Of a DNA stretch of 64,000 nt, positions 43,433 through 52,032 are shown in pieces. The translations under genes were made by a program, and so were the position numbers. Source of the DNA: Streptomyces sp. 549 (GTDB taxonomy: Bacteria; Actinomycetota; Actinomycetes; Streptomycetales; Streptomycetaceae); NCBI RefSeq assembly GCF_030124175.1, contig NZ_JASKMT010000007.1:62001-126000 (forward strand), written 5' to 3'. Each line of letters opens with the position of its first letter. Position 1 is the stretch's first letter. Below the pieces are notes generated by a model. The model worked only from the letters and a program-made list of their open reading frames with translations, had not been told where the DNA came from and ran no database searches.

Positions 43433-43553
43433 CTGAACTCCTTGCCGGGAGGCGGTTGGCCGTCCCTGAGCGTGTGCGTGCAGCGGCTGACCGCCGCGAT
43501 GGGCTGAGGGGCACCGGCGTCACGCCGGGAGCCGGACGGGCGGAGCCTCGCGG

Positions 43554-43580
43554 GGGCGGGACCCGGTGCGGGTCCCGCCC
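43554..43580 (-). terminator. Hairpin between acpP and fabF
   Basis: Perfect 12-bp stem (43554-43565 with 43569-43580) with a 3-base loop, 11 bases beyond the acpP stop; CTCGC/GCGAG outside can extend it. It could cause partial termination or protect the 3' end of an acpP-rich transcript. Confidence 0.75.
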
Positions 43581-43591
43581 GTGCGAGCGGC

Positions 43592-43840
43592 TCAGCCCTG
43601 GTGGTTGAGGATGTAGGTGGCGGCGTCACCGACGGTCTTGAGACCCTTGACGTCGTCGTCCGGGATCTTCACGCCGAAGCGCTCCTCGGCGGCCACCACG
43701 ACCTCGACCATGGACAGCGAGTCGACGTCCAGGTCGTCGGTGAAGGACTTGTCGAGCTGCACGTCCTCGGTGGGGATACCGGCGATCTCGTTGACGATCT
43801 CGGCGAGACCGGTGACGATCTCTTCCTGCGTGGCGGCCAT
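43592..43840 (-). CDS. acpP: Acyl carrier protein
   Basis: An 82-residue acidic carrier protein. The phosphopantetheine Ser41 is in DDLDVDSLSMVEV. It carries acyl chains through fatty acid synthesis and meets FabD, FabH and FabF, whose genes surround it. ATG at 43840 follows GGAGC. It is 53 bases after fabH, and a strong hairpin follows the stop codon. Confidence 0.97.
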   Translation of the reverse strand: MAATQEEIVTGLAEIVNEIAGIPTEDVQLDKSFTDDLDVDSLSMVEVVVAAEERFGVKIPDDDVKGLKTVGDAATYILNHQG

Positions 43841-43893
43841 GTTGGCGCTCCTTCTGCTGTGTCTTACAAGGGGTTGGCGTAGTGATTGACGGA

Positions 43894-44898
43894 CTAGGGG
43901 AGAGTAACGACCGTCGCCGCGTAGACGAGACCCGCCCCGAAGCCGATGACCAGCGCGGTGTCGCCGCTCCTGGCCTGACCGGTCTCCAGCAGCCGTTCCA
44001 TGGCGAGCGGGATCGAGGCCGCCGAGGTGTTCCCGGTGTGCTCGATGTCCCGCGCCACGGTGACGTGCTCCGGCAGCTTCAGGGTCTTCACCATCGAGTC
44101 GATGATGCGCATGTTGGCCTGGTGCGGCACGAAGACGTCCAGGTCCGCCGAGGTGATGCCGGCCGCGGCCAGTGCCTGCTCGGCGACCTTGGCCATCTCG
44201 AACACCGCCCAGCGGAAGACCGTCTGGCCCTCCTGCCGGATCGCCGGGAACTTCTCCACCGTGCCGTTGCGGTAATCGTCCCACGGCACGGTCTGCGTGA
44301 TCGCGTCGGCCTTGTCGCCCTCCGAGCCCCACACGGTGGGGCCCATCGCGGGCTCCTCCGACGGGCCCACCACGACGGCGCCGGCGCCGTCACCGAAGAG
44401 GAACGCGGTGGAGCGGTCCTCCAGGTCGGTCAGGTCGGACAGGCGCTCGACGCCCACCACGAGGGTGTAGGTCGCGCTGCCCTCGACGATCAGGCCCTTG
44501 GCGATGGTCAGACCGTAGCCGAAACCCGCGCAGGCGGCGGAGATGTCGAACGCGGCGGCCTTGCCGGTGCCGAGGCGGTGGGCGATCTCGGTGGCGATCG
44601 AAGGGGTCTGCTTGAAGTGCGACACCGTGGAGATGATCACCGCGTCGATCTGCGCGGGTGTGATCCCGGCGTGGGCGATCGCCTTGCCCGCAGCCGCGAG
44701 CGTCATCTCGGCGACCGTCTCCTCGGGCCCCGCCCAGTGGCGGGTGGCGATGCCGCTGCGCGACCTGATCCACTCGTCGGAGGAGTCGATGTGCTTGAGG
44801 ATCTCCTCGTTGGGCACCACCCGCGTCGGACGGTAGCCGCCGACGCCGAGCACCCGCGCGTACGGTGAACCCTGTGCGGGCTTGATCTTCGCGGTCAT
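43894..44898 (-). CDS. fabH: Beta-ketoacyl-ACP synthase III
   Basis: A 334-residue initiating ketosynthase: Cys in DISAACAGFGYGL, His in VPHQANMRI, Asn in EHTGNTSAASIPL, and GFGAGLVYAATVV at the end. It joins a CoA starter (branched-chain starters in streptomycetes) with malonyl-ACP. ATG at 44898 overlaps the fabD stop (ATGA). Full length. Confidence 0.97.
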   Translation of the reverse strand: MTAKIKPAQGSPYARVLGVGGYRPTRVVPNEEILKHIDSSDEWIRSRSGIATRHWAGPEETVAEMTLAAAGKAIAHAGITPAQIDAVIISTVSHFKQTPSIATEIAHRLGTGKAAAFDISAACAGFGYGLTIAKGLIVEGSATYTLVVGVERLSDLTDLEDRSTAFLFGDGAGAVVVGPSEEPAMGPTVWGSEGDKADAITQTVPWDDYRNGTVEKFPAIRQEGQTVFRWAVFEMAKVAEQALAAAGITSADLDVFVPHQANMRIIDSMVKTLKLPEHVTVARDIEHTGNTSAASIPLAMERLLETGQARSGDTALVIGFGAGLVYAATVVTLP

Positions 44899-45839
44899 CG
44901 ACTCGGCTCCTCTTCGGCTGTGCCGTGCTCGGCGACCAGCTCGCGGGCCGCGTCGAGGTCGGCGGGGGACTTCAGCGCCAGCGTCTTCACGCCGGGCAGC
45001 GCGCGCTTGGCCAGACCGGTGAGGGTGCCGCCCGGGCACACCTCCACGACGGCCGTCACGCCCAGGTCCCGGAACGTCGCCATGCACAGGTCCCAGCGGA
45101 CCGGGTTCGCCACCTGGCCGACGAGCCGGCGCACGAACTCCGCACCGTCCTCGACCACCTGGCCGTCCCGGTTCGACACCACGCGCACCCGCGGCGCGCT
45201 GACGGCGACGTCCCGCACGGCGTCCTCCAGCGCACTGACCGCCGGGGCCATGTGCCGAGTGTGGAACGCGCCGGCGACCTTCAGCGGGATCACCCGGGCG
45301 CCCTCCGGCTTGTCCGCGGACAGCGCCGCGAGCTGCTCGGCGGTGCCGGCGGCGACGATCTGCCCGGCACCGTTGATGTTCGCCGGGGTCAGGCCGAGCT
45401 TCTCCAGGTGCGCCACGACGGTGTCGGCGTCCCCACCGAGTACCGCGGCCATGCCCGTGTCGGTGACGGCGGCGGCCTCGGCCATCGCCAGGCCGCGGCG
45501 GCGCACGATCGCAAGCGCGTCCTCGTCGCTCAGCACACCGGCGGTGGCGGCGGCCGTCAGCTCGCCGACGCTGTGGCCGGCGACCACCTGCACCGCGTCC
45601 GGCGCGACGCCGTCCAGCAGCGCCTGCGTGGAGACCAGACCGGCCGCGACCAGCAGGGGCTGGGCGACGGCGGTGTCACGGATCTCGTCCGCACCGGCCT
45701 CGGTGCCGAAGTGGACAAGGTCGAGCCCCGCCACGTCGGACCACGCCTTGAGGCGGTCCGCCACACCGGGGAGTTCGAGCCAGGGAGTCAGGAAGCCGGG
45801 CGACTGGGCGCCTTGGCCGGGAGCGACGAGTACGAGCAC
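44895..45839 (-). CDS. fabD: Malonyl-CoA:ACP transacylase
   Basis: A 314-residue transacylase with APGQGAQ, the nucleophile motif GHSVGE, and AGAFHTRHMAPAV containing the catalytic His. It loads malonyl groups on ACP for fatty acid and often polyketide synthesis. GTG at 45839 gives the conserved VLVLVAPGQGAQ start; GTG at 45845 is an equally in-frame alternative two codons earlier. First of the fab operon, 94 bases after fasR. Confidence 0.96.
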   Translation of the reverse strand: MLVLVAPGQGAQSPGFLTPWLELPGVADRLKAWSDVAGLDLVHFGTEAGADEIRDTAVAQPLLVAAGLVSTQALLDGVAPDAVQVVAGHSVGELTAAATAGVLSDEDALAIVRRRGLAMAEAAAVTDTGMAAVLGGDADTVVAHLEKLGLTPANINGAGQIVAAGTAEQLAALSADKPEGARVIPLKVAGAFHTRHMAPAVSALEDAVRDVAVSAPRVRVVSNRDGQVVEDGAEFVRRLVGQVANPVRWDLCMATFRDLGVTAVVEVCPGGTLTGLAKRALPGVKTLALKSPADLDAARELVAEHGTAEEEPSR

Positions 45840-45865
45840 TCTCACACTCTCTCTTGTCAGCGTCA

Positions 45866-45924
45866 GTCCCCGCCGGTGGGGACCGAGACGAAGAACGGTC
45901 GGGGGAATTGTGGACCCCCCACAA
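45866..45924. promoter_or_regulatory. fabD leader with two inverted repeats
   Basis: Two inverted repeats lie in the gap before fabD: GTCCCC/GGGGAC with 6 bases between (45866-45883) and TTGTGG/CCACAA with 5 bases between (45908-45924). FasR of S. coelicolor is known to bind and activate the fabD promoter, so one of these may be its site; I cannot match them to its published box. Confidence 0.45.
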
Positions 45925-45933
45925 AGCGGCCCG

Positions 45934-47139
45934 TCAACTCTGGAGCCGCCCGTTGTCATCGGCGAGACGCCCGAGGATCAGCGCGATACGCAGGGTGAAC
46001 GCCGAGCGTACATCGGAGGGTGACCATCCGGTGACATCCGTCACACGTCGAAGCCGGTAGCGCACGGTATTGGGGTGCACGAACAGCATGCGCGCGGCGC
46101 CCTCCAGACTGCTCGCCTGCTCCAGGTAGACGCTCAGAGTCTCCAGCAGCGCCGAGCCCGCCTCCTCCAGCGGTCTGTAGATCTCCTCCACCAGAAGGTC
46201 CCGCGCCACCGGGTCACCGGCCATGGCGCGCTCCGGAAGCAGATCGTCTGCCAGCACCGGCCGGGGCGCGTCCGGCCATGCCGCACAGGCCCGCAGTCCG
46301 GCCGCCGCGGCCTGCGCCGACCCGGTCGCCGCGAGCAGGTCGCCCACCACGGGGCCGGCCACCACGGGACCCGCGGCGAACGGGCCGATCAGGGACTTGG
46401 CTGCCTTCACCGGATCGTCCGAGCCGCCCGCCACCACGACCAGGCGGTTGCCGAGGACCCCGGTGAGCACCTGGAGCTTCGCGTGCCGGGCGGCCCTGCG
46501 GATCGCCTCCACGGTCAGCTCGCTGTCGCCGTCGGGAGCCGTGCCCAGCACCACCGCCACGTGCTCGGGCGCGTTCCAGCCCAGCGCCGCGGCCCGGGAC
46601 ACCGCCCCCTCGTCAGCCTCACCGGACAGCACCGCGTTGACGACCAGCGACTCCAGCCGTGCGTCCCACGCCCCGCGGGCCTCCGCCGCCTGGGCGTACA
46701 CCTGGGCGGTGGCGAAGGCGATCTCCCGGGCGTAGACCAGCAGGGCCTCCCGCAGCACCGACTCGTCGCCGGGCGCGGCGACGTCGTCGATGGCCGACTC
46801 CATGACCTCGATCGTGGTGCGGACCATCTCCACGGTCTGCCGCAGCGTGATCGCCCGCGTCAGCTCACGCGGCGCGGTGCCGAACACGTCGGTGCTGATG
46901 GCCGTCGGCGCCTCCGGGTGGCGGAACCACTCGGTGAACGCCGCGATGCCCGCCTGCGCGACCAGGCCGATCCAGGACCGGTTCTCCGGAGGCATCGCGC
47001 GATACCACGAGAGCTGGTCGTCCATGCGCGCGATGGCCGCGGCGGCGAGCTTGCCGGAGGACTGCTCCAGCCTCCGCAACGTCCCGGGGTGCGGGTGCGG
47101 CGGAGTCGGTTTCGGGGAGGTCTCAGCAGGTTCGGGCAC
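45934..47139 (-). CDS. fasR: FasR, PucR-type activator of fatty acid synthesis genes
   Basis: A 401-residue regulator. The long conserved body includes MPPENRSWIGLVAQAGIAAF and TLRQTVEMVRTTIEVMESAI; the C-terminal PucR helix-turn-helix is AARMLFVHPNTVRYRLRRV. Sequence and position directly upstream of fabD match FasR, which activates fabDHPF. GTG at 47139 (VPEPAE) fits homologues as I recall them; ATG at 47157 would add six residues but lacks a ribosome site. Confidence 0.94.
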   Translation of the reverse strand: MPEPAETSPKPTPPHPHPGTLRRLEQSSGKLAAAAIARMDDQLSWYRAMPPENRSWIGLVAQAGIAAFTEWFRHPEAPTAISTDVFGTAPRELTRAITLRQTVEMVRTTIEVMESAIDDVAAPGDESVLREALLVYAREIAFATAQVYAQAAEARGAWDARLESLVVNAVLSGEADEGAVSRAAALGWNAPEHVAVVLGTAPDGDSELTVEAIRRAARHAKLQVLTGVLGNRLVVVAGGSDDPVKAAKSLIGPFAAGPVVAGPVVGDLLAATGSAQAAAAGLRACAAWPDAPRPVLADDLLPERAMAGDPVARDLLVEEIYRPLEEAGSALLETLSVYLEQASSLEGAARMLFVHPNTVRYRLRRVTDVTGWSPSDVRSAFTLRIALILGRLADDNGRLQS

Positions 47140-47346
47140 GGCACAAGCCTGCCTCATGGAACGGCCTGCCCGGGACACGGGTGCCCGCGCGGGTGACGCG
47201 ACGAGGCGTGGGGCCTGTGCATGTGGGGTGGCGCGGGCGTGAGATGAGGGCTGTGCGCACGGAGCGTGCGGGCGCGAGGCGAGGGCGACGCCGGTGCGGG
47301 TGCGGGGTACGGCGAGCGGGCCGTGGCGCGGCAGTACGGTGGGCGC

Positions 47347-48018
47347 ATGCGAGAAGTGCGGCGGGCGGACCAGCGGTATCCGGGCGGCGACCGGGCAGCC
47401 GGCATCCGCACCTGGCACGGATTCTCCTTCTCCGGTTACTACGACCCGGACAACACCGGCTTCGGCCTCCTCGTCGCCTGCAACGAGGAGCAGCTGGAGC
47501 CGGGCGCCGGATTCGCCGAGCACCCCCACCGCGACCTGGAGATCGTCACCTGGGTGCTGACCGGCGAACTCACCCACGAGGACTCCACCGGACAGGCCAC
47601 GGTGATCCGCCCCGGCGACGTGCAGCGCCTCAGCGCGGGCTCCGGCGTCCGCCACAGCGAACGCAACGAGGGCACGGAACCCCTGACGTTCCTCCAGATG
47701 TGGCTCGTCCCCGCGGTCTTCGGCGCCGAACCCGCGTACGAGGTGGTGCGCGGCATCGCCGACGGCACTCCCTACGCACTGCCCGGCACGGACGCGGTGC
47801 TGCATGTCAGGCGGTTGGCCGACGGCGAGCGCACCGAGGTGCCGCAGGCGCCCTGGGTGCACGTGTCGGTGACCCGGGGCCGGGTGTGCGTGGACGGCGA
47901 GACGCTGGACAGCGGCGACGCGCTGCGGACCACCTCACCGGACGGGCTGGCGCTGGCCGCGCACGGCCCGGCGGAATGCCTCATCTGGGAGATGCACGCC
48001 GAGCCCCGCTACGGCTGA
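47347..48018 (+). CDS. Pirin-family protein
   Basis: A 223-residue bicupin. The N-terminal cupin has the metal-binding pattern: GFAEHPHRDLEIVTWVL, then SAGSGVRHSERNEG (His-His...His). YhhW-type bacterial pirins can act as quercetin dioxygenases or as regulators; which applies here is unknown. ATG at 47347. Divergent from fasR with 207 bases of GC-rich DNA between, and convergent with the serine hydrolase. Confidence 0.9.
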   Translation: MREVRRADQRYPGGDRAAGIRTWHGFSFSGYYDPDNTGFGLLVACNEEQLEPGAGFAEHPHRDLEIVTWVLTGELTHEDSTGQATVIRPGDVQRLSAGSGVRHSERNEGTEPLTFLQMWLVPAVFGAEPAYEVVRGIADGTPYALPGTDAVLHVRRLADGERTEVPQAPWVHVSVTRGRVCVDGETLDSGDALRTTSPDGLALAAHGPAECLIWEMHAEPRYG

Positions 48019-48084
48019 GCGCGCCTCGCCGCCGCGGCCCGCGCCGCAACCCTCGGCGCAGCACCGCCGCAGTCCTCGGCGAGG

Positions 48085-48909
48085 TCAGCCGCCGGGGGTG
48101 CCGAGTTCGGCGAGCACGGCGTCGGTGAAGGGCGGCCAGGCCTCTACTGCCCAGGGCCCGAAGTCGCGGTCGGCGAGCGCCACACAGGCCGCCCCCGCGT
48201 CCGGGTCGACCCAGAGGAACGTGCCGGCCTGGCCGAAGTGGCCGAAGGCGGCGGGGGAGGTGGTCTGCCCGGTCCAGTGCGGCGACTTGCCGTCGCGGAT
48301 CTCGAAGCCGAGGCCCCAGTCGTTCGGCGACTGGTGGCCGTAACCCGGCAGCACACCCTTCAGGCCCGGGAACGCCACGGAGGTCGCGGTGGCCAGCGTC
48401 CCGGCCGACACCAGCCGCGGCGCCTGGAGCTCGGCGGCGAACCTGACCAGGTCGAACAGGGTGGACGTGCCGTCCTTGGCGGGCGAGCCGTTCAGCTCGG
48501 TACCCGTCATGCCGAGCGGTTCGAGCACCGCCTGGCGCAGGTACTCGGCGAACGCGATGTCGGTGGCCTTGGTGAGGTGGTCGCCCAACACCTCGAAGCC
48601 GGCGTTGGAGTAGAGCCGGCGCTCACCGGGTTCGGCCATCGAACGGTGCTCGTCGAAGGCCAGCCCCGACGTGTGGGCGAGCAGGTGCCGCACGGTGGAA
48701 CCGGGCGGACCGGCGGGCTCGTCCAGCTCGACCGCACCCTCCTCCACCGCCACCAGCACCGCGTAGGCGGCGAGCGGCTTGGTCACCGAGGCCAGCGCGA
48801 AACGCTGCTCGCCGGGGCCGTGGTGGCCGATCGTGCGGCCGTCCGCCGCCACCACGGCGGCAGCGGCGCTGGGCACCGGCCAGTTGTCGATCATCCGCAG
48901 GCTCTCCAT
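48085..48909 (-). CDS. Beta-lactamase-related serine hydrolase
   Basis: A 274-residue class C beta-lactamase/PBP4*-like hydrolase. Active-site SxxK is SVTK in LASVTKPLAAY; the Tyr motif is YSN in RRLYSNAGFEVL; HFGQAGTFLWV near the C-terminus stands for the third motif. No signal peptide is seen, so it is a cytosolic esterase or peptidase rather than a drug-resistance enzyme. ATG at 48909 is chosen; upstream in-frame codons run into the MerR promoter. Confidence 0.85.
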   Translation of the reverse strand: MESLRMIDNWPVPSAAAAVVAADGRTIGHHGPGEQRFALASVTKPLAAYAVLVAVEEGAVELDEPAGPPGSTVRHLLAHTSGLAFDEHRSMAEPGERRLYSNAGFEVLGDHLTKATDIAFAEYLRQAVLEPLGMTGTELNGSPAKDGTSTLFDLVRFAAELQAPRLVSAGTLATATSVAFPGLKGVLPGYGHQSPNDWGLGFEIRDGKSPHWTGQTTSPAAFGHFGQAGTFLWVDPDAGAACVALADRDFGPWAVEAWPPFTDAVLAELGTPGG

Positions 48910-48942
48910 GGGACCGAGCGTAACGCGACCCCCGACCGGCTC

Positions 48943-48972
48943 TTGCCTGGAGTGCACTCCAACCGCTTAGCG
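48943..48972 (+). promoter_or_regulatory. MerR-type promoter with perfect dyad
   Basis: TTGCCT (48943-48948) is a -35, the perfect 12-base palindrome GGAGTGCACTCC (48949-48960) occupies the spacer, and TTAGCG (48967-48972) is the -10 at 18 bases. MerR proteins bind such spacer dyads. The start codon is only 10 bases beyond. Confidence 0.65.
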
Positions 48973-48981
48973 TGGACAGTC

Positions 48982-49509
48982 ATGACCGTGACGGAGTCCC
49001 AGACGCAAGACCCGCCGGAGCTGCCCGCGGCTGACAACCCGCTGGAGCGCTGCGCCGCCGCCCCGCCGAGACATCCCAGGCCGGACGGTGAGGACCGCTA
49101 CACCATCAGCGAGGTCGCCGCCTGGACCGGGCTGAGCGCCCACACTCTGCGCTGGTACGAACGGATCGGCCTCATGCCGCACATCGACCGCTCGCACACC
49201 GGCCAGCGCCGCTTCAGCAACCGCGACCTGGACTGGCTCACCCTGGTGGGCAAGTTGCGGCTCACGGGCATGCCGGTCGCCGACATGGTCCGCTACGCCG
49301 AGCTGGTCCGTGCAGGGGAGCACACCTTCGCGGAGCGGCGCCAGTTGCTGGTGCGGACCCGGGCGGACGTGCGGCACCGGATCGCCGAGCTCCAGGACAC
49401 GCTCTCGGTGCTCGACCTCAAGATCGGCTTCTACTCGGACGCCGCGCCCACTGCTGGTGCCGCACCTACCGATGGTGCCGCTCCCGCTGCCGCTTGCGAG
49501 GCGGACTGA
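48982..49509 (+). CDS. MerR-family transcriptional regulator
   Basis: A 175-residue regulator. Helix-turn-helix YTISEVAAWTGLSAHTLRWY with the wing ERIGLMPHIDRSHTGQRRFS starts at residue 39; a dimer helix follows. The N-terminal 38 residues and the last 20 (Ala/Pro/Thr-rich, with Cys) are unusual additions. There are no metal-site cysteines, so it is of the organic-effector type. ATG at 48982. The dyad in its own promoter suggests autoregulation; no partner gene adjoins on the same strand. Confidence 0.9.
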   Translation: MTVTESQTQDPPELPAADNPLERCAAAPPRHPRPDGEDRYTISEVAAWTGLSAHTLRWYERIGLMPHIDRSHTGQRRFSNRDLDWLTLVGKLRLTGMPVADMVRYAELVRAGEHTFAERRQLLVRTRADVRHRIAELQDTLSVLDLKIGFYSDAAPTAGAAPTDGAAPAAACEAD

Positions 49510-49586
49510 CGGCTCCGGCGGTCGTCTCGCAGGCGCGCCCGCTGCGTCGGAGGCGTACTTCTCGCCCGTGGCTCATCCGCTGCGGG

Positions 49587-49659
49587 CTGCCGCGCCCGTG
49601 GTGCCTCCTGCGTCTGTGGCGCTGCCTCCTGCGCCCGTGGTGCTCCTGCGCCCGTGGTG
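49587..49659. repeat. Short imperfect direct repeats
   Basis: Three to four tandem units of about 20 bases built on CTCCTGCGCCCGTGGTG (clearest at 49603-49659) fill the gap between the MerR and DUF4429 stops, continuing the low-complexity Ala/Pro codons at the 3' end of merR. Confidence 0.65.
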
Positions 49660-49669
49660 TCCTTCCGGG

Positions 49670-50572
49670 TCACAGTTCGGCGAGCAGGTCCGCCTTCTTC
49701 GCCGAGAACTCGCCGTCGGTCAGCAGCCCGGCCTCGTGCAGTTCGCCGAGGTGCCGGATGCGGTCGGCGATGTCCGCGGGGTCCGCGCGCCCGGGGCGGG
49801 CGGAAGCCGGCCGGCCCGCGCCAGCCGCTGCCGCCGTCTCCAGCACGGGAGCCGGCTCGGCGTCGCGCACCGCGGCCAGCACGGCCGCGGCCAGCGGCAG
49901 GGACTCGTGGACCAGGCCGTAGCCCAACCCGAACACGACAGTCGCCGGGTCCTGGTCGGGCTCGCCGGGCTGCTCGTCCGGCGCGTCCGCGCCGCGGCGC
50001 AGCAACCGCAGGTGGCCGCCGAGCGCGTCGGGCGACCGCCACTCCACTCCGGCCAGCTCACCGATGGCGAACCGCTGGTCGCCGGCCTTCCACTTCGCCG
50101 ACGAGGCGCCCGTCCAGAACCAGCGGAACACCACGGACTTCCCGTCGAACATCGCCTTGCCGTCGTACGCCTTGAACTGCAGAGGCGCCTCCGGGGGTGC
50201 GACGAGGTGGGAGGCGGCGGGCTGGCCGGCGTCCGTGCCGAGCATGCTGCTCAGCTCCGTGGCGTAGTACTCGGCCAGGGTCTGCTTGCCGACCGGGAGC
50301 AGCAGTCGGTACGGGTCGCAGCTCTCCTTCAGCTGACCGTCCGCGGCGTCGAGCAGCGGGTCGGCTCCGGGCCGGGGCACCGCCCGCAGCGCCACCGTTC
50401 CCCGTCGGGAGCCCTCGGACACCTCCACACGGCTCAGCGCCGAGTAGGGGATGCGTCGCTCGCGCAGCACGTGGAACAGCTTCGGCGTGCGTATCCCTCG
50501 CTCGTAGCGGATGATCACGGAGTCGGTGTCGAACTCCCAGGTGGAGTGAATTCCAGCCAGTACGTCACCCAT
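49670..50572 (-). CDS. DUF4429 protein with C-terminal SHOCT domain
   Basis: A 300-residue cytosolic protein. Two DUF4429 (PH-like) repeats are visible: TWEFDTDSVIIRYERG onward, and PLQFKAYDGKAMFDGKSVVF onward. An Ala/Pro linker leads to the C-terminal SHOCT helix pair (IRHLGELHEAGLLTDGEFSA). Such proteins are common in streptomycetes and of unknown function, possibly membrane-associated. ATG at 50572 is preferred; ATG at 50581 adds three residues. Confidence 0.85.
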   Translation of the reverse strand: MGDVLAGIHSTWEFDTDSVIIRYERGIRTPKLFHVLRERRIPYSALSRVEVSEGSRRGTVALRAVPRPGADPLLDAADGQLKESCDPYRLLLPVGKQTLAEYYATELSSMLGTDAGQPAASHLVAPPEAPLQFKAYDGKAMFDGKSVVFRWFWTGASSAKWKAGDQRFAIGELAGVEWRSPDALGGHLRLLRRGADAPDEQPGEPDQDPATVVFGLGYGLVHESLPLAAAVLAAVRDAEPAPVLETAAAAGAGRPASARPGRADPADIADRIRHLGELHEAGLLTDGEFSAKKADLLAEL

Positions 50573-50628
50573 ATGGCTCATCGTAAGCGGCGGTCGCCCG
50601 CCCGTCCCCCCTTGTATCGCTACGCGCG

Positions 50629-51843
50629 TCACAGACGTGTGGTCAAGGTGTAGTCCCCGGTGCCGATCGCCGCAAGGTTGCGCAGGCTGCCGGATCCGGG
50701 TCGGAAGTAGCCCGTGTGCCCTGTGGCGCCCTCGGTGCTCAGCCGCCGGGCGCCGAAGCCGGGTGACACCGGGTCCGTGCCGTGCCCCAGGCCGCCGAAC
50801 TCCAGATGCGGTACGTCGGCGATCCAGTCGTGCTCGGCGCGCATCGCCCACACCCGGGCCCGTGTGCCCAACTCGGAGACCTGCTCGGCACGCATGCCGG
50901 GGCTGCCCGCCACCGCTATGTCGGTCACGCGCGCCGGTGCCTCCCGCCCGGCCACGCCGCAGAGCACCGAGCCGTAACTGTGGCACATCAGCGCGACGGT
51001 GGACCCGCCCGGCAGTGCCCGCAGCAGCGCGTTGAGCCGCTGCGCGCCCTGCTCGGCGAGGCCGCCGGTCGCCGCGTCCACACCCACGCCGCGCGGGGCC
51101 CGGTAGTCGGCCCAGGCGATGGTCGCGCTGGGCAGTCCCGGTCGCGCGGCGCGCTCGCTGCGGTGCAGGGCCTGGGCCATGCCGACAGGGGCGGAGTACC
51201 TCTGCTGCGTCCTCTCGAAGGTGAGCAGCTCGGTGTCCACGCCCGGCACCACGACCGAGACGCGGCGGGCCGTGCCCAGGTCGCCGAACACCTCCGCGGC
51301 ACGTCCCCGGCCCGACGGGTCGAAGGCGAGGATCTGCCGGCCGTCCCGCAGCATGGACAGGAAACGGTTCATGCGCCGGCCCGCGTCCTGCCGGCCCGTC
51401 TCCGACAGCCGCTCGTCGTTCCGGCGGACCCGCTCGACGTGCACCGCCTCGGTCAGTGCGACCCGGTTCGCCCGGTAGCGCAGGGGGAGCGGTGCGCCGT
51501 TCATGTTGCCCACGACCAGCGGATGGCGTTCGGCGAGCGTCATCTGCCGGCGCTGGTCGAGCTTGCCGAAGAAGCGGCTCACCGCCCGCGGGTCCGCGTC
51601 GGCGGCGGGCAGCGGCCGACCACCGAGTGTGTCCTTCTGCCATGCCGTCAGGGCCACCGCGCGCGGTTCGGGCTTCGCGTGCTGGTTCTGCAGAGCCGTC
51701 CACCCCGTGGTGGCCAGCAGCACGAGGACCACCGCCAGCGTGAGCAGGACGCGCCAGGCGGTGGAGCCGGTCAGGTCGGTCTCGGAGAGAGCGCCGCCGG
51801 GCAGGGGACTTGCGAGGTCGGACAAGGAATTCACTGGGGACAC
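50629..51843 (-). CDS. DUF1023-type alpha/beta hydrolase, membrane-anchored
   Basis: A 404-residue protein with one N-terminal membrane segment (VLLTLAVVLVLLATTGW, about 32-48). The rest is an alpha/beta-hydrolase: nucleophile Ser in ALMCHSYGSVLCG, Asp near MRAEHDWIADV, His in GATGHTGYF. It fits the DUF1023 group of actinobacterial hydrolases, likely acting outside the membrane on esters. GTG at 51843 or the in-frame GTG at 51834 could be the start; the second has AAGGTG at better spacing. Confidence 0.85.
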   Translation of the reverse strand: MSPVNSLSDLASPLPGGALSETDLTGSTAWRVLLTLAVVLVLLATTGWTALQNQHAKPEPRAVALTAWQKDTLGGRPLPAADADPRAVSRFFGKLDQRRQMTLAERHPLVVGNMNGAPLPLRYRANRVALTEAVHVERVRRNDERLSETGRQDAGRRMNRFLSMLRDGRQILAFDPSGRGRAAEVFGDLGTARRVSVVVPGVDTELLTFERTQQRYSAPVGMAQALHRSERAARPGLPSATIAWADYRAPRGVGVDAATGGLAEQGAQRLNALLRALPGGSTVALMCHSYGSVLCGVAGREAPARVTDIAVAGSPGMRAEQVSELGTRARVWAMRAEHDWIADVPHLEFGGLGHGTDPVSPGFGARRLSTEGATGHTGYFRPGSGSLRNLAAIGTGDYTLTTRL

Positions 51844-52032
51844 ACCTTAGGAGACGCCGCTCACTCCCCGACGGGAGCGTGAGGTGTCTCACTTTTTCAC
51901 CGGCGGGAATGCGCGCACGGGGAGAGCGGCGGCGCTTGCTGCGTGCCGCAGGCCGTGGCGGCCACCGGCTCGTTGCGGTCAGGACGGGCGGCGGGCCGGC
52001 GGGTCTGCCGGTCCGCGGCCGGGACGGCCTTC

